A DNA stretch of 64,000 nt from Thuidium tamariscinum (taxonomy: Eukaryota > Streptophyta > Bryopsida > Hypnales > Thuidiaceae), in assembly GCA_947034885.2 (NCBI GenBank), contig OZ019759.1, positions 14,944,501 to 15,008,500 of the forward strand, read 5' to 3'. A program made the translations under genes and the position numbers. The notes under the pieces were generated by a model. It saw nothing but the letters and a program-made list of their open reading frames with translations, had not been told where the DNA came from and did not search any database. Below, piece after piece: positions 33,201 through 47,880 of the stretch (its first letter is position 1; every line of letters begins with the position of its first letter).

Positions 33201-36200
33201 CCATAGTTGGCTCCTCTTTGTCATCCCAAATTCTTCGAGACGTCATATTATACTCGGACATATACTCTATGATGAAACCCAATGCCTCTTCCGCTTCATA
33301 CCCAATAGCAATGCTGCCCTCAGGCTTTGCCAAATTTCTGACATATCCTTTCAAATTCTTGAAGTAACGTTCAAAAAGATACATCCATCTTGTATGGACC
33401 TGACCACAAAGAAACAACTCTTCGACCAAATGGTTTGGCATGTGGGACATGATGTCAAAGAAAGCTGGGGGCATTTCTTTTTCCAATATACACATAGTCT
33501 CTGTTGATTCAGCTTTCATTTGCTCCTTCTGGTCTCGGTTGACTGATTTAGCACAAATCTTTTGGAACAATCTTCCCAATCGTATGATTGCACCAGCAAG
33601 GTGCTTGTTTGAAATCTTTCTGTAGCACAACGGTAGAATCTGCTGCAACAATATATAGAAATCATGTGACTTCAAGCTGCTTAGCTTTCCCTTGCTAATT
33701 TTTTTATGTAGTGCTGAGATATAATGGGTAGGGGTCCTCAGATTCTTCAACACGCGAAATACCTTTGCCTTATCACTAGCTGACAATACATATGAAGCAT
33801 TTGGCATGTGCAATCGATTAGGGTTTGGACCTCTACCTCGTAAATGGAGATGAGGTCTTATTCCACGTGCTTGCATGTCGGCTCTCACAGCTGGTGTGTC
33901 CTTCTCTCCCATTGTGGTCTTCAAAATGTTCTCTGATAAATTTTTTTCACAATGCATGACGTCAAGAACATGACGCACCAGAAGATCCTGAAAAACAAAA
34001 TTCCTGTCAAATTTCCTTCATGTGAAAGTAGTCTAGGAATGCAAGAATTTCTAATAAATGGATTCATGTCTTCTAGAAAGAAAGCCAAGAATTTTATGTA
34101 CAACTCCACCTCACTCTCTCAAAATCATCCAAGATATCATAAATGTGTTCATTGGGCCCTTGCACTCTCTTGCACAACAGTTACAACATTTTTATTTTCA
34201 TCATGGAGTCAACTTTTCCAGAATGAAATGACAAGCAATTTGATACAAAACTAGGAGACACACTGAGACCCGTTCCGCTTCCACATGGCAAACAAAATTT
34301 TAGGTTCTACATAGAACCACACAGCACCCATCAAATACTTCCTCTGTAATTTATTAACTTTACAAAAGGTTCAGTCATTCCAGGGCACTTACACTTCTAA
34401 AATATCTAGTCCAAAAAATATCCTTTCATGACACCCTCTCCTTCCCTTAATAATTAATTTTTCAATGTCTCCTTATCTGAGGCCTCGACAATCTCAGTCT
34501 ACCCATTTTTTTGGCAACCCTCACAATAGGCCATTAGTTCCCTCTCGAAGCATTTCCTCATGGGTCAGAAAACAAATTCTCAGTATTTCAAACTTGTTAT
34601 TCAAGTGACAATAAATAAGGAAAACTGCAACAAAGCTTTCACATTCTATTCCAATGATACAAGAGAACAAAACTACTACTGGAATCTGAAGTAGGGTACT
34701 TCTGCACATCCCTTATTACATGCAAAGAGAGATTATCTTCATGCATGATGCATACCAGAATCCCACTACACTCTCCATTTGTTCACTTTTCAAAATTGAA
34801 CATATTACTACATTTAAAATGCACATTCTGCCAGGAAAATCTGCCAAGGAACAAAATGTAATGGACATGAACTCACTACTTCATAATCAAAGTTCTTTTT
34901 CCCTCAAGTTCTTACAACTGGAATCCAGAATGCAAGACTACCAATAATTATGTTCAGTCATTTTAGATTCCTTCAGCTCAATTGTTGTTTCCATTACGCC
35001 TTCACTTTCTCTATTCTTCATATTACTATACCCAATGTGCACTTGTTATTGGATTCTATAAAATGTACTAGGAATTTGATACACAAAATTATCTAATATA
35101 GTGTACAAAAACTTTATTCAATGTTGTTTCTGTATGAAAATAAAGATTACATGTCAAACATATTTTATGGTTTACGGTTTACGTTTGAATTCTATAAACA
35201 TGTCTCCATTGCAAGAACTAAACATATCTCCTTACCTTGAGTTCCTGATGCAAAAAGAAATACAACTTCATAAATTATATAAAACTTAATTCAAAAAATT
35301 TGGCTTCCAATTGAAAGATTTATTTCTCTCTAGTTCTATATTATTCAGAATTTCAGATGCATATTTGGCCACTTCATTTAAAATTACATATAACAATATT
35401 TTATGCATACATTTTGACAATACACCTCTGCAATTGTAAGTAATTACCAAATTTCCCATACTTGGGACATCTACCTCATATTAAATTACTGAAACTTCAT
35501 TTCCATCTCACGCCATGGCTAATTTAAATTGATAGAGGCTCAGAAAGCCTTCCTTCAAGTTATTTGTTTGTATAATGTCTGCTACAATTTATAAAATACA
35601 TCAAATACACTTCTTAGAGTCCTTCAAATCACTGCCCTCTTATTATTGGATGCAATAAGTCAAACAATTCAATTGAAAGTCAACACACTTCTACTGCTAA
35701 TTCAACCAAATTAGGAATTCAATAACATACACAAAGTAACTCCATAGAAGATGTGACACTGGATCTACATTACCTCGTTCCAGAAACATATATGCATGAC
35801 AAATGACTAACTCTAATATTTAACGCTTTCAACATATTAGGCTAAAGTAAGGCGTTTAGTAAATACTCATGTCGATGTAAACAAAGATAGCTAGAATTTT
35901 AAATAAAATCTTCAAGTGGGGTATTAGAGGATAACGTTTACTGCAATCCTATTACTGGGTTTCAATAGCAATGACTTCTGACTCGTATTTGAAAAATCAC
36001 TTTCTTTAAGTTTGGAACTGAAGAAATTCCAAGTGGTGGTCGCTTTTTTTGATTACTGATTCAAGACTTCAATTTCAATTTGAATAATTTAAATCTATTT
36101 CTTCATAATCTAACAGAATTTAAACGACTACAGCTCTCAAGCATTTACAATCCACGACACATGCTCTGGCTCTGTATTAACAATAGACGAAAACATATTT

Positions 36201-38330
36201 GCTATCATTCTTAGGTAACCTTTAAAAACCCCAGTCACTGTGAATCTATATTTACTAGTCTATTATTATTTCAATCACAGTCAGAATGATATGAAAGGGA
36301 ACTTTTCTTTCTACATATAATGGTTAGAATTATGTACCTTCCAACAAGGAAGAAGGAAAAAAATGCTACAACGCTTGACACCATGCAACTTCACTGGATC
36401 TTCGTCTGAATTCTCCACTCCACCATCCTCCAAAAACCTTGACCTTTGCGTCCCCCAACGAAAAACTTCTTCACCTGTTGCTCTAGTAGGAGGTAATTGC
36501 CACTCTTGTTCATTATTGAATGCTGCCCTTTCCCTACGGAATTGGTGATTACCTGGCAAATAACGTCTCCCTCCAAGGTATATCATTTTTGATAAAAGCA
36601 TCTTATGCTCACTACAAGTTTCAGGCCCACAGCCAGGACAACCTTTATAACTGTGGACTTGTTGTCCTGATAGTAGTCCATATGCTGGGAAGTCATTCAC
36701 CGTCCACATTAATAGAGCTCGCAAACTGAATTTCCTTTCTCCCGATGGCTTAGACATATTCACTGCTGGAACTCCTTCCCATAGTTTAAGCAAATCACGT
36801 ACAACTGGAGCTAAGAAAACATCAATGTTCTCTACTGTTGGCGCTTTTGGGCCAAGAATTAATACAGCCAATGAAATGAAGAATTTTTTGGTCAATAACC
36901 ATGGTGGCAAGTTATAGATGGTTATTAGAAGAACCCACGTGGAATGCTTCACTGCATTATTCTTAAAAGGAATAACCCCATCTCCTACTAATCCAAGTTG
37001 CAAATTTGTTAAAACTGATGCAAAGTCAGGATATGCTTCGTCTATTGCCTTCCATTGATCACTATTTGCTACAGACCGCATTTTCTGACTCCAGGATTTG
37101 TTAGTACTATACCAAGTCATATGCTTTGCTACTTGGGGACACCTGAACATTCTCAAGAGATGTTTCACAATATCAAAATAACGGACCACTCGTTTAGGAA
37201 CTTCATTGGAACCTTCAACATAACGTTCACTACCACATACTGGACAAGATGTAAGGTCCTTGTTCTCTTTTTCATACAAGACATGGCCGTCAGGGCAACA
37301 ATGGACTTGCCTATGCTTCAATCCCCACTTCATCAAAATACTCCTCACTTCATAAGTTGTTCTTGGAAAGCAATTTGATGAAGGTAGCACATCCCTAGCG
37401 AGCCATGTGAGCAAGGCATCAAGGAATGTGTTTGGCACAGAGTAAAGGCTACAAAGGGAGAAAATTATTATAGCGCATTGAAGACGGTTCACCTGACTTC
37501 CCTCGAAGACTTTTTCTGTTGACTCTCTTAAAAGATTCTCCATATCAAAATCATTCAACTCCTCATTCTCCTCAAGGTTTTCTTCATCGCTGATTACTTC
37601 TCCATCTTCATTCATAACAAATTCATGAATCTCATCTACTCGAGCAAATGCATCTCGGGCCATAGTCTCAATGTCAATGGTGTTCCTTCCTAGCCAAGTG
37701 AACGTACCGTCCTCTTCTTCATGATTTGATCGACGATACGGTTCCTGTTCCCTATCCGGATGACTGGCTGGGCCCCTTACATTCCGACCATCCACTGTCT
37801 GCAAGCCAAAAAAAAAATTTAGTCTCATCTCGTAGTGTAATATTGTTCATGGACAATAGCAAAAGTGAAAGATACCTACCTCTGTTTTAACAAAATTACT
37901 GTTTTACGTGAATCATTAACAATAGCTAGTTTTGAGTTAATGTTCACTTAATATCACATACTTCACATCTGTGATTGAAAACTCACGTTCTCTGGTTCCG
38001 TTACATATATAACAAGCTAAAGTTATATTCCGTCATTACACAAATGTAGAATAGCACTGTTGAAATATGGTTTGAAAAGCGGTTCATAAGAAGCAGTTCT
38101 TTGCTTGTTATGATTATCAGTGCACGTTCTGAAGAAGTTTTCTCACTCACCATTACTGGGTAGATTAAGAAAGGATCCCTGCCTTCCCGGACATGGTGCA
38201 TAGCAACTGTCTCCACTTTTTGCACTCAGCTCCTCTGCATCTATTGCAAGCGCATGGGTATTCCGTTAATCCCAAGCGCTTTGCTATGGACCGCTTGATG
38301 TGGTAAGCTCTGGAAAGTCTTTGCCGCATG
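30274..38330 (-). pseudogene. CACTA transposase gene (TNP2 / Transposase_21 type)
   Basis: Exons on the minus strand: about 38330-38151 (CACNRCRG then VETVAMHHVREGRDPFLIYP, a Transpos_assoc-like zinc motif, with a one-base frame change between the two parts); 37798-36338 (CCPDGHVLYEKENKDLTSCPVCG, then the TNP2 core with NLQLGLVGDGVIPF, TVNDFPAYGLLSG and CPGCGPETCSEHKMLL); 33987-33089 (DLLVRHVLDVMHCEKN, then the DUF4218 region with MPNHLVEELFLCGQVHTRWM); 31154-30274 (DUF4216-like EIVELDYGGHCVLLLICDW). Splice sites are consensus, and the junction CWK|DLLVRHVLDVMH matches the uninterrupted family sequence, confirming a 2.35-kb intron. Three in-frame stops in the last exon (near 31000, 30773 and 30422) mark it as inactive. 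TNP2 proteins cut and join the element ends in the nucleus. Confidence 0.8.
33988..36337 (-). other. Long intron of the TNP2 gene
   Basis: 2350 bp between donor GAAG|GTACAT and acceptor TTTTTCAG|GATCTT (minus strand). AT-rich, with no nested element ends or coding segments recognised. Confidence 0.7.
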
Positions 38331-39818
38331 CTTCACAACAATCGCACTTGTGAAGTTCAAAACTAATTCTACATGACTCGTTCCCAAACATACATCTATC
38401 AACACTACTTCATAGAGTCACTGATCGAAGTTCTCATTATTGTTCCAAGTTGTTAGGTAGCAGCTTCCCTTCACTGCTTTGTTGACTTTACATTACAGTT
38501 GTACACAATGGTAATTGAACGTTTCGCCACTTGAACTTTGATTTAACTATAAAACATCAAAAAAAAAAATTATGCAAGAGTAGTTAATGCAAAACCGGTC
38601 CCCACTCCCCAATAAGAAGAAACCGCAGTGTCCACTCCTTATTAAAATGTAGACTTCATGATCCTAGTAACCATCTTTACAACGACAGCATTTCAGAAGA
38701 AGTAAATGAAACCATATTATTACAGACTCCGCTAATGAGCCTCCACCTCCAAGGCTTATAGAATTACACCAGTTCCTTTAGACGTGACTTTATCCAAATT
38801 CATCTTTTTTGCGTCAGCTCCCTACCAGCTACAATGCAAGGTCCCAACAGGCACACATATCTTGAAGGAATTCCATTACTAGTTTAACTCTACAATCTAA
38901 TATAACCTTGTCAATAGAATCAACTGCTACTTTAGATTACCATTTTAAAATTGTGAGCCAGGTAGTGTAAAATGCCCAACTCATTATGTGTAGCAAATAA
39001 AGGACAAACTCGAAGTCTGAGCACGTCTATGATGTAGCGGTGTTCTCTCCACAGCGTTTGAACGTTGGATTCCTCAATGCATTTAATGACCTCACATAAA
39101 GAAAGCACACATCCTCTATCTCTATCCAAGTTCATGTACCTTTACCATTCTATAATCTCCACAGAGTTTGACAAAGTAATTAATAGAGATGATGATTTTT
39201 TACGAGTAGAAAGGCAGGTTCAAATGAATAGTGATATTGGTTCACAAACCTGTGCATCAATACTCAACATCTCATTGACGAAACGACAAAAAAATATTCA
39301 AACTAATACTCTATAGTTGTTGACTAAATCTTGAGGGAATTCATTAAGGAGTCAGTATCAACAAATGTGATCTTCATAACATTATCACTGACGTCCCTCA
39401 AAGCAAAAAAGGTGTCTATATAGTGCAAACTGCAGAAGTTCATGCACATCATTCAAACAAATGTGGAAGTTCATGGAGACAAATTCTGCGTGGATAAACA
39501 CACTCACAAACATTAACTACTCAGCATGGCCACAAGACATTTGTATGTGTCATGCATCAGAGGATAAGAATACACATACCTTCTCCGTTGGTAATAAAGA
39601 ACGTGCTCACAACTCCAGATCTTCCTTGACGTCTGCAATCAAATTATCTGAACAAAATAACATGAAAATAAATGTCACAACACTTTGCATCATGCGTGCA
39701 TTCAAAATTATTAGTAACATAATTAAGTTGACATGCACATGGTCTTCTGCCAAGTAGACAGTTCACTGTAAATGCAATAGTTACGATCAATGACCGTGTC
39801 TTCTTATATTAAAAACTG

Positions 39819-40568
39819 TTACAGGTTCTGAAATTTCTCTTCATCACTGCCACTTGGGGCATCTGCATTCGCTAAACTACCATCCTCAATTGCAATACGC
39901 AGCTGCTCTTCTAAATCATTGACCTTCTGCAAGATAATACTGGACTCCTTCACCATATTCAACAGTTGCTTCCTCATCTGCAGCTTCCTATCAGGACCGC
40001 TGGCACAAGCTCTGGGTCGTGCTACAACTCCTATCATAACATTGTCTGGAAGGGGACAACTAGACTTCACTAAGGCGTATTGAGAATGGGGAATGAAGTT
40101 GCATATGCCGTGGCAGTGCTCTTTTGACATCCATGCATTTGTGTTGTTTTGAACGTTCTCTACACTTCTGCTTTCGACATCATTAGTCGTGTCCTCAGAG
40201 TCCATGAATTCCTGGATTTTCACCGGCCATTTGTTCCAAGACGTCACCTGCTTGTTAGAATTATAACTATAAGAATGTGTCGAGCCACATTCATTGATTT
40301 TTTCATCAGTTACGTATACTTGTACATTGTATACCGGTAGAGAAGCTACAGGAATTTTACACCTAATAAAACCACAGACATTTCCATTAAACTTTTTATA
40401 TTATTTCGTAAAATGACGGCAGTTTGCTGATCGTAAGTACCAATTCTCTCTATAAGACCACAAGGTTGATATATAAAGGTATAGAAAGCACTTACAAGAG
40501 CGCTCACTTCGTGTTGTTGCAAGATCTTCCCCACGATGCTTTGCTATCTCCAGCGCAGATTGCCAATT
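39819..40568 (-). CDS. Unrecognised coiled-coil protein gene in the giant CACTA (partial)
   Basis: Two exon-like blocks on the minus strand. The upstream one (about 40568-40491, NWQSALEIAKHRGEDLATTR) is bounded by CTGTAG| and |GTAAGTGC. The downstream one (about 40249-39819) follows AAGCAG| and reads TSWNKWPVKIQEFMDSED, then a predicted coiled coil (MVKESSIILQKVNDLEEQLR), ending GSDEEKFQNL. Phase between the two blocks does not fit cleanly, so the model is incomplete. A further open stretch at 41112-40921 (VTSGLGSGHWRITTLCAVFQ) may be another exon. It lies 1.5 kb upstream of the TNP2 gene on the same strand. Coiled-coil accessory DNA-binding proteins are known from CACTA elements, but no specific match is seen. 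Confidence 0.3.
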
Positions 40569-42727
40569 CCTACAGAAGCTGAAAACTCTTACATACCACT
40601 GGGAAAAGAGAAACTGCAATAGGTGCATACTTCAGACAAAACCAAAATATCCACAGATGTTTTTAGTTTTGAAAAATGCGCGGATATTCAAGTACGTTAG
40701 CGAGGGAATGTCATTTGCATTGGAAACGAAAACAACAAACTATGTCTGCGGTGTCCTCGTGGACGTCGAAAGCAACCACAGTCAACAAGAACTTGACGCA
40801 AATGAGGTCGCAAATAAGGGCACAAGGCAGTTCCCGACAAAGAGCAAATACATAAGTAAATAGCACCAAGGCCAGGGGTGATCTCAACCTTCCTTATCAT
40901 TTGTGGTTTCTTTGAATCCCTTAACAACTTTCACGTGAACATGATTTTGAACTAATATACCTTGCATCATCAAATGATAATCTCAGAATGAGCTTCCTAC
41001 AGAGGCGCACACCCTCTTCAAGAGCTTGGAAAACGGCACATAAAGTAGTAATCCTCCAATGCCCACTACCGAGGCCACTTGTTACAGGAATTTGTCCAGG
41101 ATTTGTGTTCAACTACTTGTCTTCAGTTATTCAGTGGCATCGAATGATATTGCTCACAATCACTGTATATGTGACATGGGGAAAAGATCAGACGCTGGAC
41201 AACCAAATTTCCTACCACAATTCGAAAACGGGATTCCTCTTTCAGTCTTTCCTCGAGATTGGAATTGGAAAATTGTGCCCGAATTACTCTTCACCGTCTA
41301 CTCACATCCTAATTATAATGGAAAAATCTAAGTGTACCTTCGATATTTGCCAGTGACAAACCTAAATTTATGACGTACTAGTATTGACATAATTGCAAGC
41401 TAATTGATTGAAGTCTGAAGCATCACCATTGCACAAAGACTAATTATGTCTAAATCAAGACAATACCAAATAGCAATCTCAGAATCTCCAATTGTTGTCA
41501 ACAAGGATTACTTCCTCCTCCCTCTGGTTACACATAATGGTGTCAATGACTTGAAAGTATGAATCATTCATTGACCGGTGCTTCTTTATGGTAATCAAAA
41601 TTACAGGGAAGTTCACGAATCCTACCACGCTACGTCTAAACCACGTACGTAGTTAAATCGGCAGGTCTGCAGCATTTTGGATTGGACGCTAATATTATTG
41701 ACATTGGTTTGGTTTCAATCAGAAGTAAAGTAATACCTCGGAAGTGGTCACGTTCATTGGATTTGGAAAAACCTCATTACCGGAAGATAGCAAGCACGTA
41801 ATCACTATAACAAAAAAGTTCGACTATTACACCGTAGTCAACTCAATGTCTCGGTCTAGGACAACATTCACTTCTAATTTTAAATCAATGACAAATTCCG
41901 AAACCAAAACCTCCAATTCAATCCTTAGATGCATCTAAAAAATGCGAGTATCTTTATGTCTAAAATTCTGGAGTCTGTATGAAATCGAACTGCACTTATA
42001 ACATCTCTTGCACTTCCGAATTAAAATTTTCAAAACTAAATATCCTGTGAAAGTACTGTGTAGATTCTAAGGTGTTATAGACTTACTATGTCTCACCAGG
42101 GTTTTCTCAATTATTTAATTTAGATAGTGTACACTACACAAGAGAATTGAAGAACACAAGTGTGCTTCAATTATATTCAGTGGTATGCACTGTCAAAGTC
42201 ACTTGAGAGCGCAATCATGAGAGAAATACTAACAAATCACTTAAGCCATTAATAAGACTTCACTGCTGATTTTCACAGCTTGTTCCACAAGACTAGACAA
42301 CACAAACTTTCTCTACTTCAAGTTCAACTCTAATGCACAAGATGAACAAGCTTCTTACCTGCTTCAAGCAGTGGAGAACTCGATAACTCCTTCGCAGTTG
42401 TAGTTCGGCCAACTCAGTGAATGCAGGTCCAACAACTCCAGGAAGTCGGAGCGCTTCAGGTGTCGTGCAGCAATATCCAGTAGAAAGTTGTTGTTGCAAA
42501 CATGCTGCTTCCTACGCCTCATGAGGTTCTACGGTTACAAGTGATCACATCGAACGCAAAATACTTACAAGAGGCACTACACCATGAGAATTCAATGTAA
42601 GTGCTTCAAATCATTGTTGAGGCCGTCTTAGAACTCTCACCTTCTTCGCTTGAAGCACCTCTGTTGGCCTCGACTTGCTAGGCTCCACTGAAAGCGGAGG
42701 GAGTTCCTTCGTTGTTTCTTTTCCTAC

Positions 42728-45700
42728 CATGGCCACCGCCTTGGCGCTTCAATGTTTCCTTCGGCACCGCCAGATGTTGTGAAAGTTTTGCTGCCAATCA
42801 TGTCATTAGAAAATCCCGCTTTAGCTAAGCTAAAATTAGTGTTTGGCAGATGTAGTCGTCGCCTCCAGTCTCTTGCGTCGTCACCTACCACATGTCAGAA
42901 ACTACTGTCATGCCTCTGGTTTCATAAAAGTTTAACCAGTGAGAACGCCACAGCTTCCAATGAAACCCGTGAAAGAAATTACCTCCCGTAGAAATGGAGA
43001 CTTGCACCATTGTAGTAGAATTGTTAGGCATACATTACAGACTGAAGCTTCTTCAGGCAGCCATAACCTCAAAAATAGAGCCGCCGCCCACTTTGCCTCG
43101 AAAAGTGTGCCTTGTTGGCAACCCTAATGAGCGTCCACGCTGTACACGGCGAGAAAGCTACAGCTAGGGTGCAGTTTTATCTGTCGAAGCTTTGCATTGA
43201 TTTATTTGGACGTATTTGGCATGGTCTACCTGACAATCTTCAAAGTAGTCTTTCTAATGCGGAGGTCCTCAGAATATGGAGTCGTGGAATCCTGTGTGAA
43301 CAATCCAGGTAGCTCAACTTGTAAAGTCATGGCTTTCTTTCTTTCGCATATTTATGATGTAGTTTGACAATGCAAATATGAGCAATTGAACAAACGAGCT
43401 CTAGCAGACGCCGAACTATATTTTAGGACAGGTAGGGTGAAGACTCCTTCACCGCCACCATCATCAGACTTGGACAAAGACCTTCCAGAGCTACAGACGA
43501 TAAGAAGTGCAGAGAGAGGTTGTACTTTGAATCGCAGGGAACGTGTAGTTGGAGTTCATCTTGAGCAGGGGTCCGAGGCACCTTTGTCGCTTGAAATTAT
43601 CGTGCTCTCCAGTGACTCAGAAGAGGAGTTCTGTCGATGCGTGCAAGTCCTGGAGCAGAGTGCTAAGGTAACAGTAAGTAAGAAACCCGGTGACAATAGA
43701 AGTGTTCATACGGATTCAACCTTCATTACCAACAAGTGTGCGAGAGATTCTCAAAGCAGTAGGAGTGCGATTTTAGTGAAGCAAGTACAGTCAAAGGACT
43801 TACAATTAGCAACTACTGGCAAGGACTTGTCTTCTAACAGCACTTCTCCTGAAAAGAAAAGGATAACAAGCAAGACCATTACAACTCAGTTGGAGCGCAC
43901 ACACGTAGAACTAGTATGTTCATGGCAGTTGATCAGAATTTACATTTAATGTAAACATAGGATCTATTGATGTCATTTCTATGCACCTCCTAAAAAGTCC
44001 TAGGAATCAATGTGATTGTAGGAAGGAATGTTGTTGCTTGAGTAACGCAAGTGATTGAACAAGATGTAGTGAAACTCGTGTTAAGGTATGACTTTGAAAA
44101 GTCTGGAACGAGAACTCTTTATTTTTAGGTCAACATTTCCACAACATGTTCAGTCTGAAATTTAGAGGTCTGTGTACTCAGTTGGGCTGGGAAGTATTTT
44201 GATGTCAAAGGAATCATAATAGGCTTTTTATATCAATCTCTTTCGAAAGCATCCCTGCCATAGAAACTACTGCTCACAGAAACAAGCAGTCTTAGAAGTT
44301 GACTTCTACGTAGTTTTCCTCAATCTTCTTGTCACTGCTAGTGTATTGTGTACCGTCACAATTTCAAGGTTTGAATTGAAGATTACCAATACTTTAAATC
44401 CAAATAAAATAGCGTTTTCTTTGTTTCCAAGTATTGGTACTGAATCTGTCAGCTTATTCACGAATCTGCTTTATTATATAGTAATATTGGTGCATGCATG
44501 CAATTCATACTTCCAGTTTCACTAAATTCTATGCCGAACGGGAACTCAGTCAATTGATTTCAATTTACTGTCTGTGCTGCAACAGATTCGGCAGATAGAA
44601 ATGGTGACAGCGAGAAGGGGTGAGAATTTGCCAGATTCCTTGTTGTAGAAGGAGAAAGCATCAGCATCAAACCCAAGGCAAACCAGAGCAGGTATGAAGA
44701 TATCGTCCACTGTGGATAAGATTTTAGAGAATAAAGATGTAGACATGCCGACTGGGAGCTGCAGACCAAAAAAAGGGGTATCAAAGGAAACTGACAGACG
44801 AAAGGGAAAAAAAAAGGGAAACCCCTCTCTCCTGCAGTTGCAGATGTTGTATTTGGTAGATTACAAAGTGTTGTGCCGGACGTGGAGGAACTACGAAGGA
44901 AGAGGGAACAAGACACAATAAGATGTGGTCGAGTGGTGAGACATGTAGGAGATGAATTAACCCAAACCCGAAGCCCAAAAAAGTCAACTACTACTATAGA
45001 GCACAATGCTTTCCACAATGACGGCAGTGCATCCAGTCGTGAGGGAAATCAAAGACCTCCTGGGAACACATCGCCAATTGCAATAGTGACTGGTGAGTTC
45101 CTCTAACATGACGTCAGTACTCAGAGCATTGCTGTATGCATCAGTGAAGGGTTACAAAATGCATGAATTTGTAAGTGACACTTGTTTGATATGCGGCAGA
45201 CTTCAACGACCGAGGAAAGAAAGCAGTCATCGAAATCGGTGGAAAAGGTAATGACACACAAGAACCTTCGGACGTCCATGGAGTTTGTGAAGAATGCCTT
45301 TTAGTAAATGTGGAGCAGCAAGTGCCAACATCGGAGGGTCGTCATATCAAAGCTTCACGGGGCGTGATTGGTGAGGAAATGGAAGTGCATAGGGATTCTG
45401 AACCTAAGAATTTGTCTCCACTGTTGTCTGAAGATCGATGAATCTATTCTCGTAATCCTTCACCCCTCCACTACAACAAGAATGTGAGTATCTTTCTCTT
45501 ACTACAAACGTTGCGAATGCTTAATACACCATTTAAATAATTGTTTTGGCTAATCCTTTTACCAAAAAAAAATGGGGGTTTTCGAAACTTAGAGACAAGA
45601 AGATTCAGATACAGAAAAACAATATCTATAGGCATAATGGAAGAATGAAGATGTTAACTTTGCTGAGTGAAATTGGATTCAGTACCTATATATCAGCCAC

Positions 45701-47880
45701 TAAATTCTAGTTTTCATTTCCCTTGTAGCCTTCTACAAGAAGAGAAGAATTTCGGAACATCTCCCCTAGATAGGGACGCCAATCACAACGTGAACAGTCA
45801 TATGATTCCATGCAAAGGCTGCCTCGGGAGGATTCATCCAAGAGAAGAAGAAGAGAACGATCTATGAGTCGATAGCACAATAATTCGAGGAGTCCCGTTC
45901 ATGAGAGAAGAAATCAACGAAAGAGCAACAGTAGTTACGAAGAAGAAAATGATAGACGTCGTTTTCTAAAGCGGACCTCACACTGTGAGCATATTCACCA
46001 AACTCTGATGTACTAGATTAATTCATTACTTTGTTAAGCTTTTGACATTTACAAAAAAATCAGGAAAGTCTGAAGCCTTTAATTGACTAAGGTGTATAGT
46101 CCTTCCAGAAACACTAAATCGATGAAGATCAGGAATTGGAATGACAATACAACCACATAAGGTAATAGAATTGGAAGGAATGAATAATAGTTGAACTGGA
46201 GAAGTCCCCAGATGCAAGCGGAATATTCAAATAAGTAATAATGACATGAACACATATCAGAGATTCAGAGCCGAAAGAAGTTGAGGAATTTTCGGAATTT
46301 TTCTAACATTTTCTTGAATTGGTCAGTGTGGCCCTAGTGACATTGGCCTTCCTTTAAGTACATAGGGGGTTGGGGTTGCGCTTTGACATTTGAAAACCAA
46401 ACCAAACTTGCTGGAGTACGTGTTAGTTGTTAGGAAGGAAATGATAAGCCTTTCTGTGAACATTGCAGATTCTCAAAATTAGGGGAGGGAGGTCATTGAT
46501 GAAAGAATTACTCGTTGCAATAGGGATTTCACTTACAATGACACCAACTATAAATATCAGAGGTCGTCAGACTCACCAGATCTTCGCTGTAGACATTGAA
46601 GAAGAAGTGCAAGTTATGAAAGACACCGGTCCCCTTCAATTCCGTTGATGGCACCCTCTGAGGATGGAGGCCTTAGAACAAGAAGGCGAGAAGACATGAA
46701 CAGGTCCACGGATCTTGCGGTATCCTCATCATCAGCAGACAGAAGAACAAGACGTTATAAGCTAGCATTTCGCGAAGCAGAAAGATCCGAAAGACTTCAA
46801 GGAGGGAGGAAGCCGTTCTATTTAACGTTGAATGCTGACGGAATTCCTTACGGTCCGGGAAAACCATCGTGGATAGCCGAAGTCAATAAGTTAGCCGGAG
46901 GTTCAGACCCTTCATGCACGCACATCAGAAAACAGACTCACGAAGATATGTGCATATTGAAGGACCGGTTGGATGAGCGCTTTGAGTATTCTAGAGAACT
47001 TAATCAAGACCACCTTAGAGCATTGCTTGGTAAAGCTGTGACTAGGAAGAGGACGGAACTTATATCTTTCATCAGAAAAGGTGGAAAGCAGCCAGTAACG
47101 TTAGACATAGAAATCTGGAAAAGGTTGGAGAACCTAGCAAGTAGTGAGCAACGAGAAAATCGAACAGAACACGGACGCTTCGCAAATTCCTGTCGCTGTA
47201 CGGTAGGAAGGACCGGTGCAATAGGTTTGGATGGTGTGCGTCAGAGACTTGCAGAATTTTATGGAAGGTCTCCGGACCCTGATGAGGTGGCAGAGGAATT
47301 GGAACGCAACAAGGGGTACGGGAAAAAAGCAATGGACCCACGTCCTAATTCCAACAGAGAAATTCAAGGATGTAAGGAGGATGTTCGAGGGGAGAGGTCA
47401 AAGTATCAGCAATCAAATAAAAGTCCAGTGGAAGAAAATAGTAGTGACGACGGTTACGCCAATGGGAGGAAAAAATTACGTCGATCTACCTTGCAGATAT
47501 GTCCTAAACTCATGGACTTCGGTGCACAGTTACCTCTTATATATGGTTTCAAGTTCCTGAGAAACGTAAAGTAATATTTTTGTATTGTGAAGATGAATGA
47601 TGAAGTTTTTGCAATGTAGGGCATTGTCATGGACCAGGTCGTACAAGGAATAGGCATTGACTGTCTAGAAAAGCTAGTAGGTGAAAGTGAACGGACGTCG
47701 AAGGATGAATACATTGCCCAACTTGAAGCTCAACTTCGAATTATGTAAAGGGATTCTGTGAAGGGATCCTCATCTCAGACAATACTGCGGACTGATTTTG
47801 CAATGCGGGGACATGAGGACTACGATGAAGGTTTGGTAAGAAACAGAAGTATAGAGGAATACCTAGAAATAAGCAATTAA
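42728..47880 (+). CDS. Second CACTA gene: Ptta/Transposase_24-type protein
   Basis: A multi-exon rightward gene. The decisive block is 46648-47330: KPFYLTLNADGIPYGPGKPS, DPSCTHIRKQTHEDM, LLGKAVTRKRTELISFIRKGG, then the Transposase_24 signature IWKRLENLASSEQRENRTEH and GRSPDPDEVAEELERNKGYG. Probable earlier exons are near 42728 (ACCATGGCC start context), 43112-43310, 43386-43914, 44694-45100 and 45200-45440. A later one, after an acceptor near 47617, has DCLEKLVGESERTSKDEYIA. The 43386 block carries EIIVLSSDSEEE, a good SUMO-interacting motif. Exon joins are approximate, some blocks change frame, and a stop lies near 47745, so the gene may be decaying. In this superfamily the second protein binds subterminal repeats and assists transposition. 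Confidence 0.55.

Noticed and set aside
37700-37740. Half-match to the 19-bp palindrome (TTTGATCGACGATA)
   Set aside because: Only one arm matches and it lies in the conserved-frame transposase exon; likely coincidence.
44546-45018. Minus-strand open frames opposite the Ptta-type gene
   Set aside because: Low-complexity, no domain, and antisense to better supported exon blocks.
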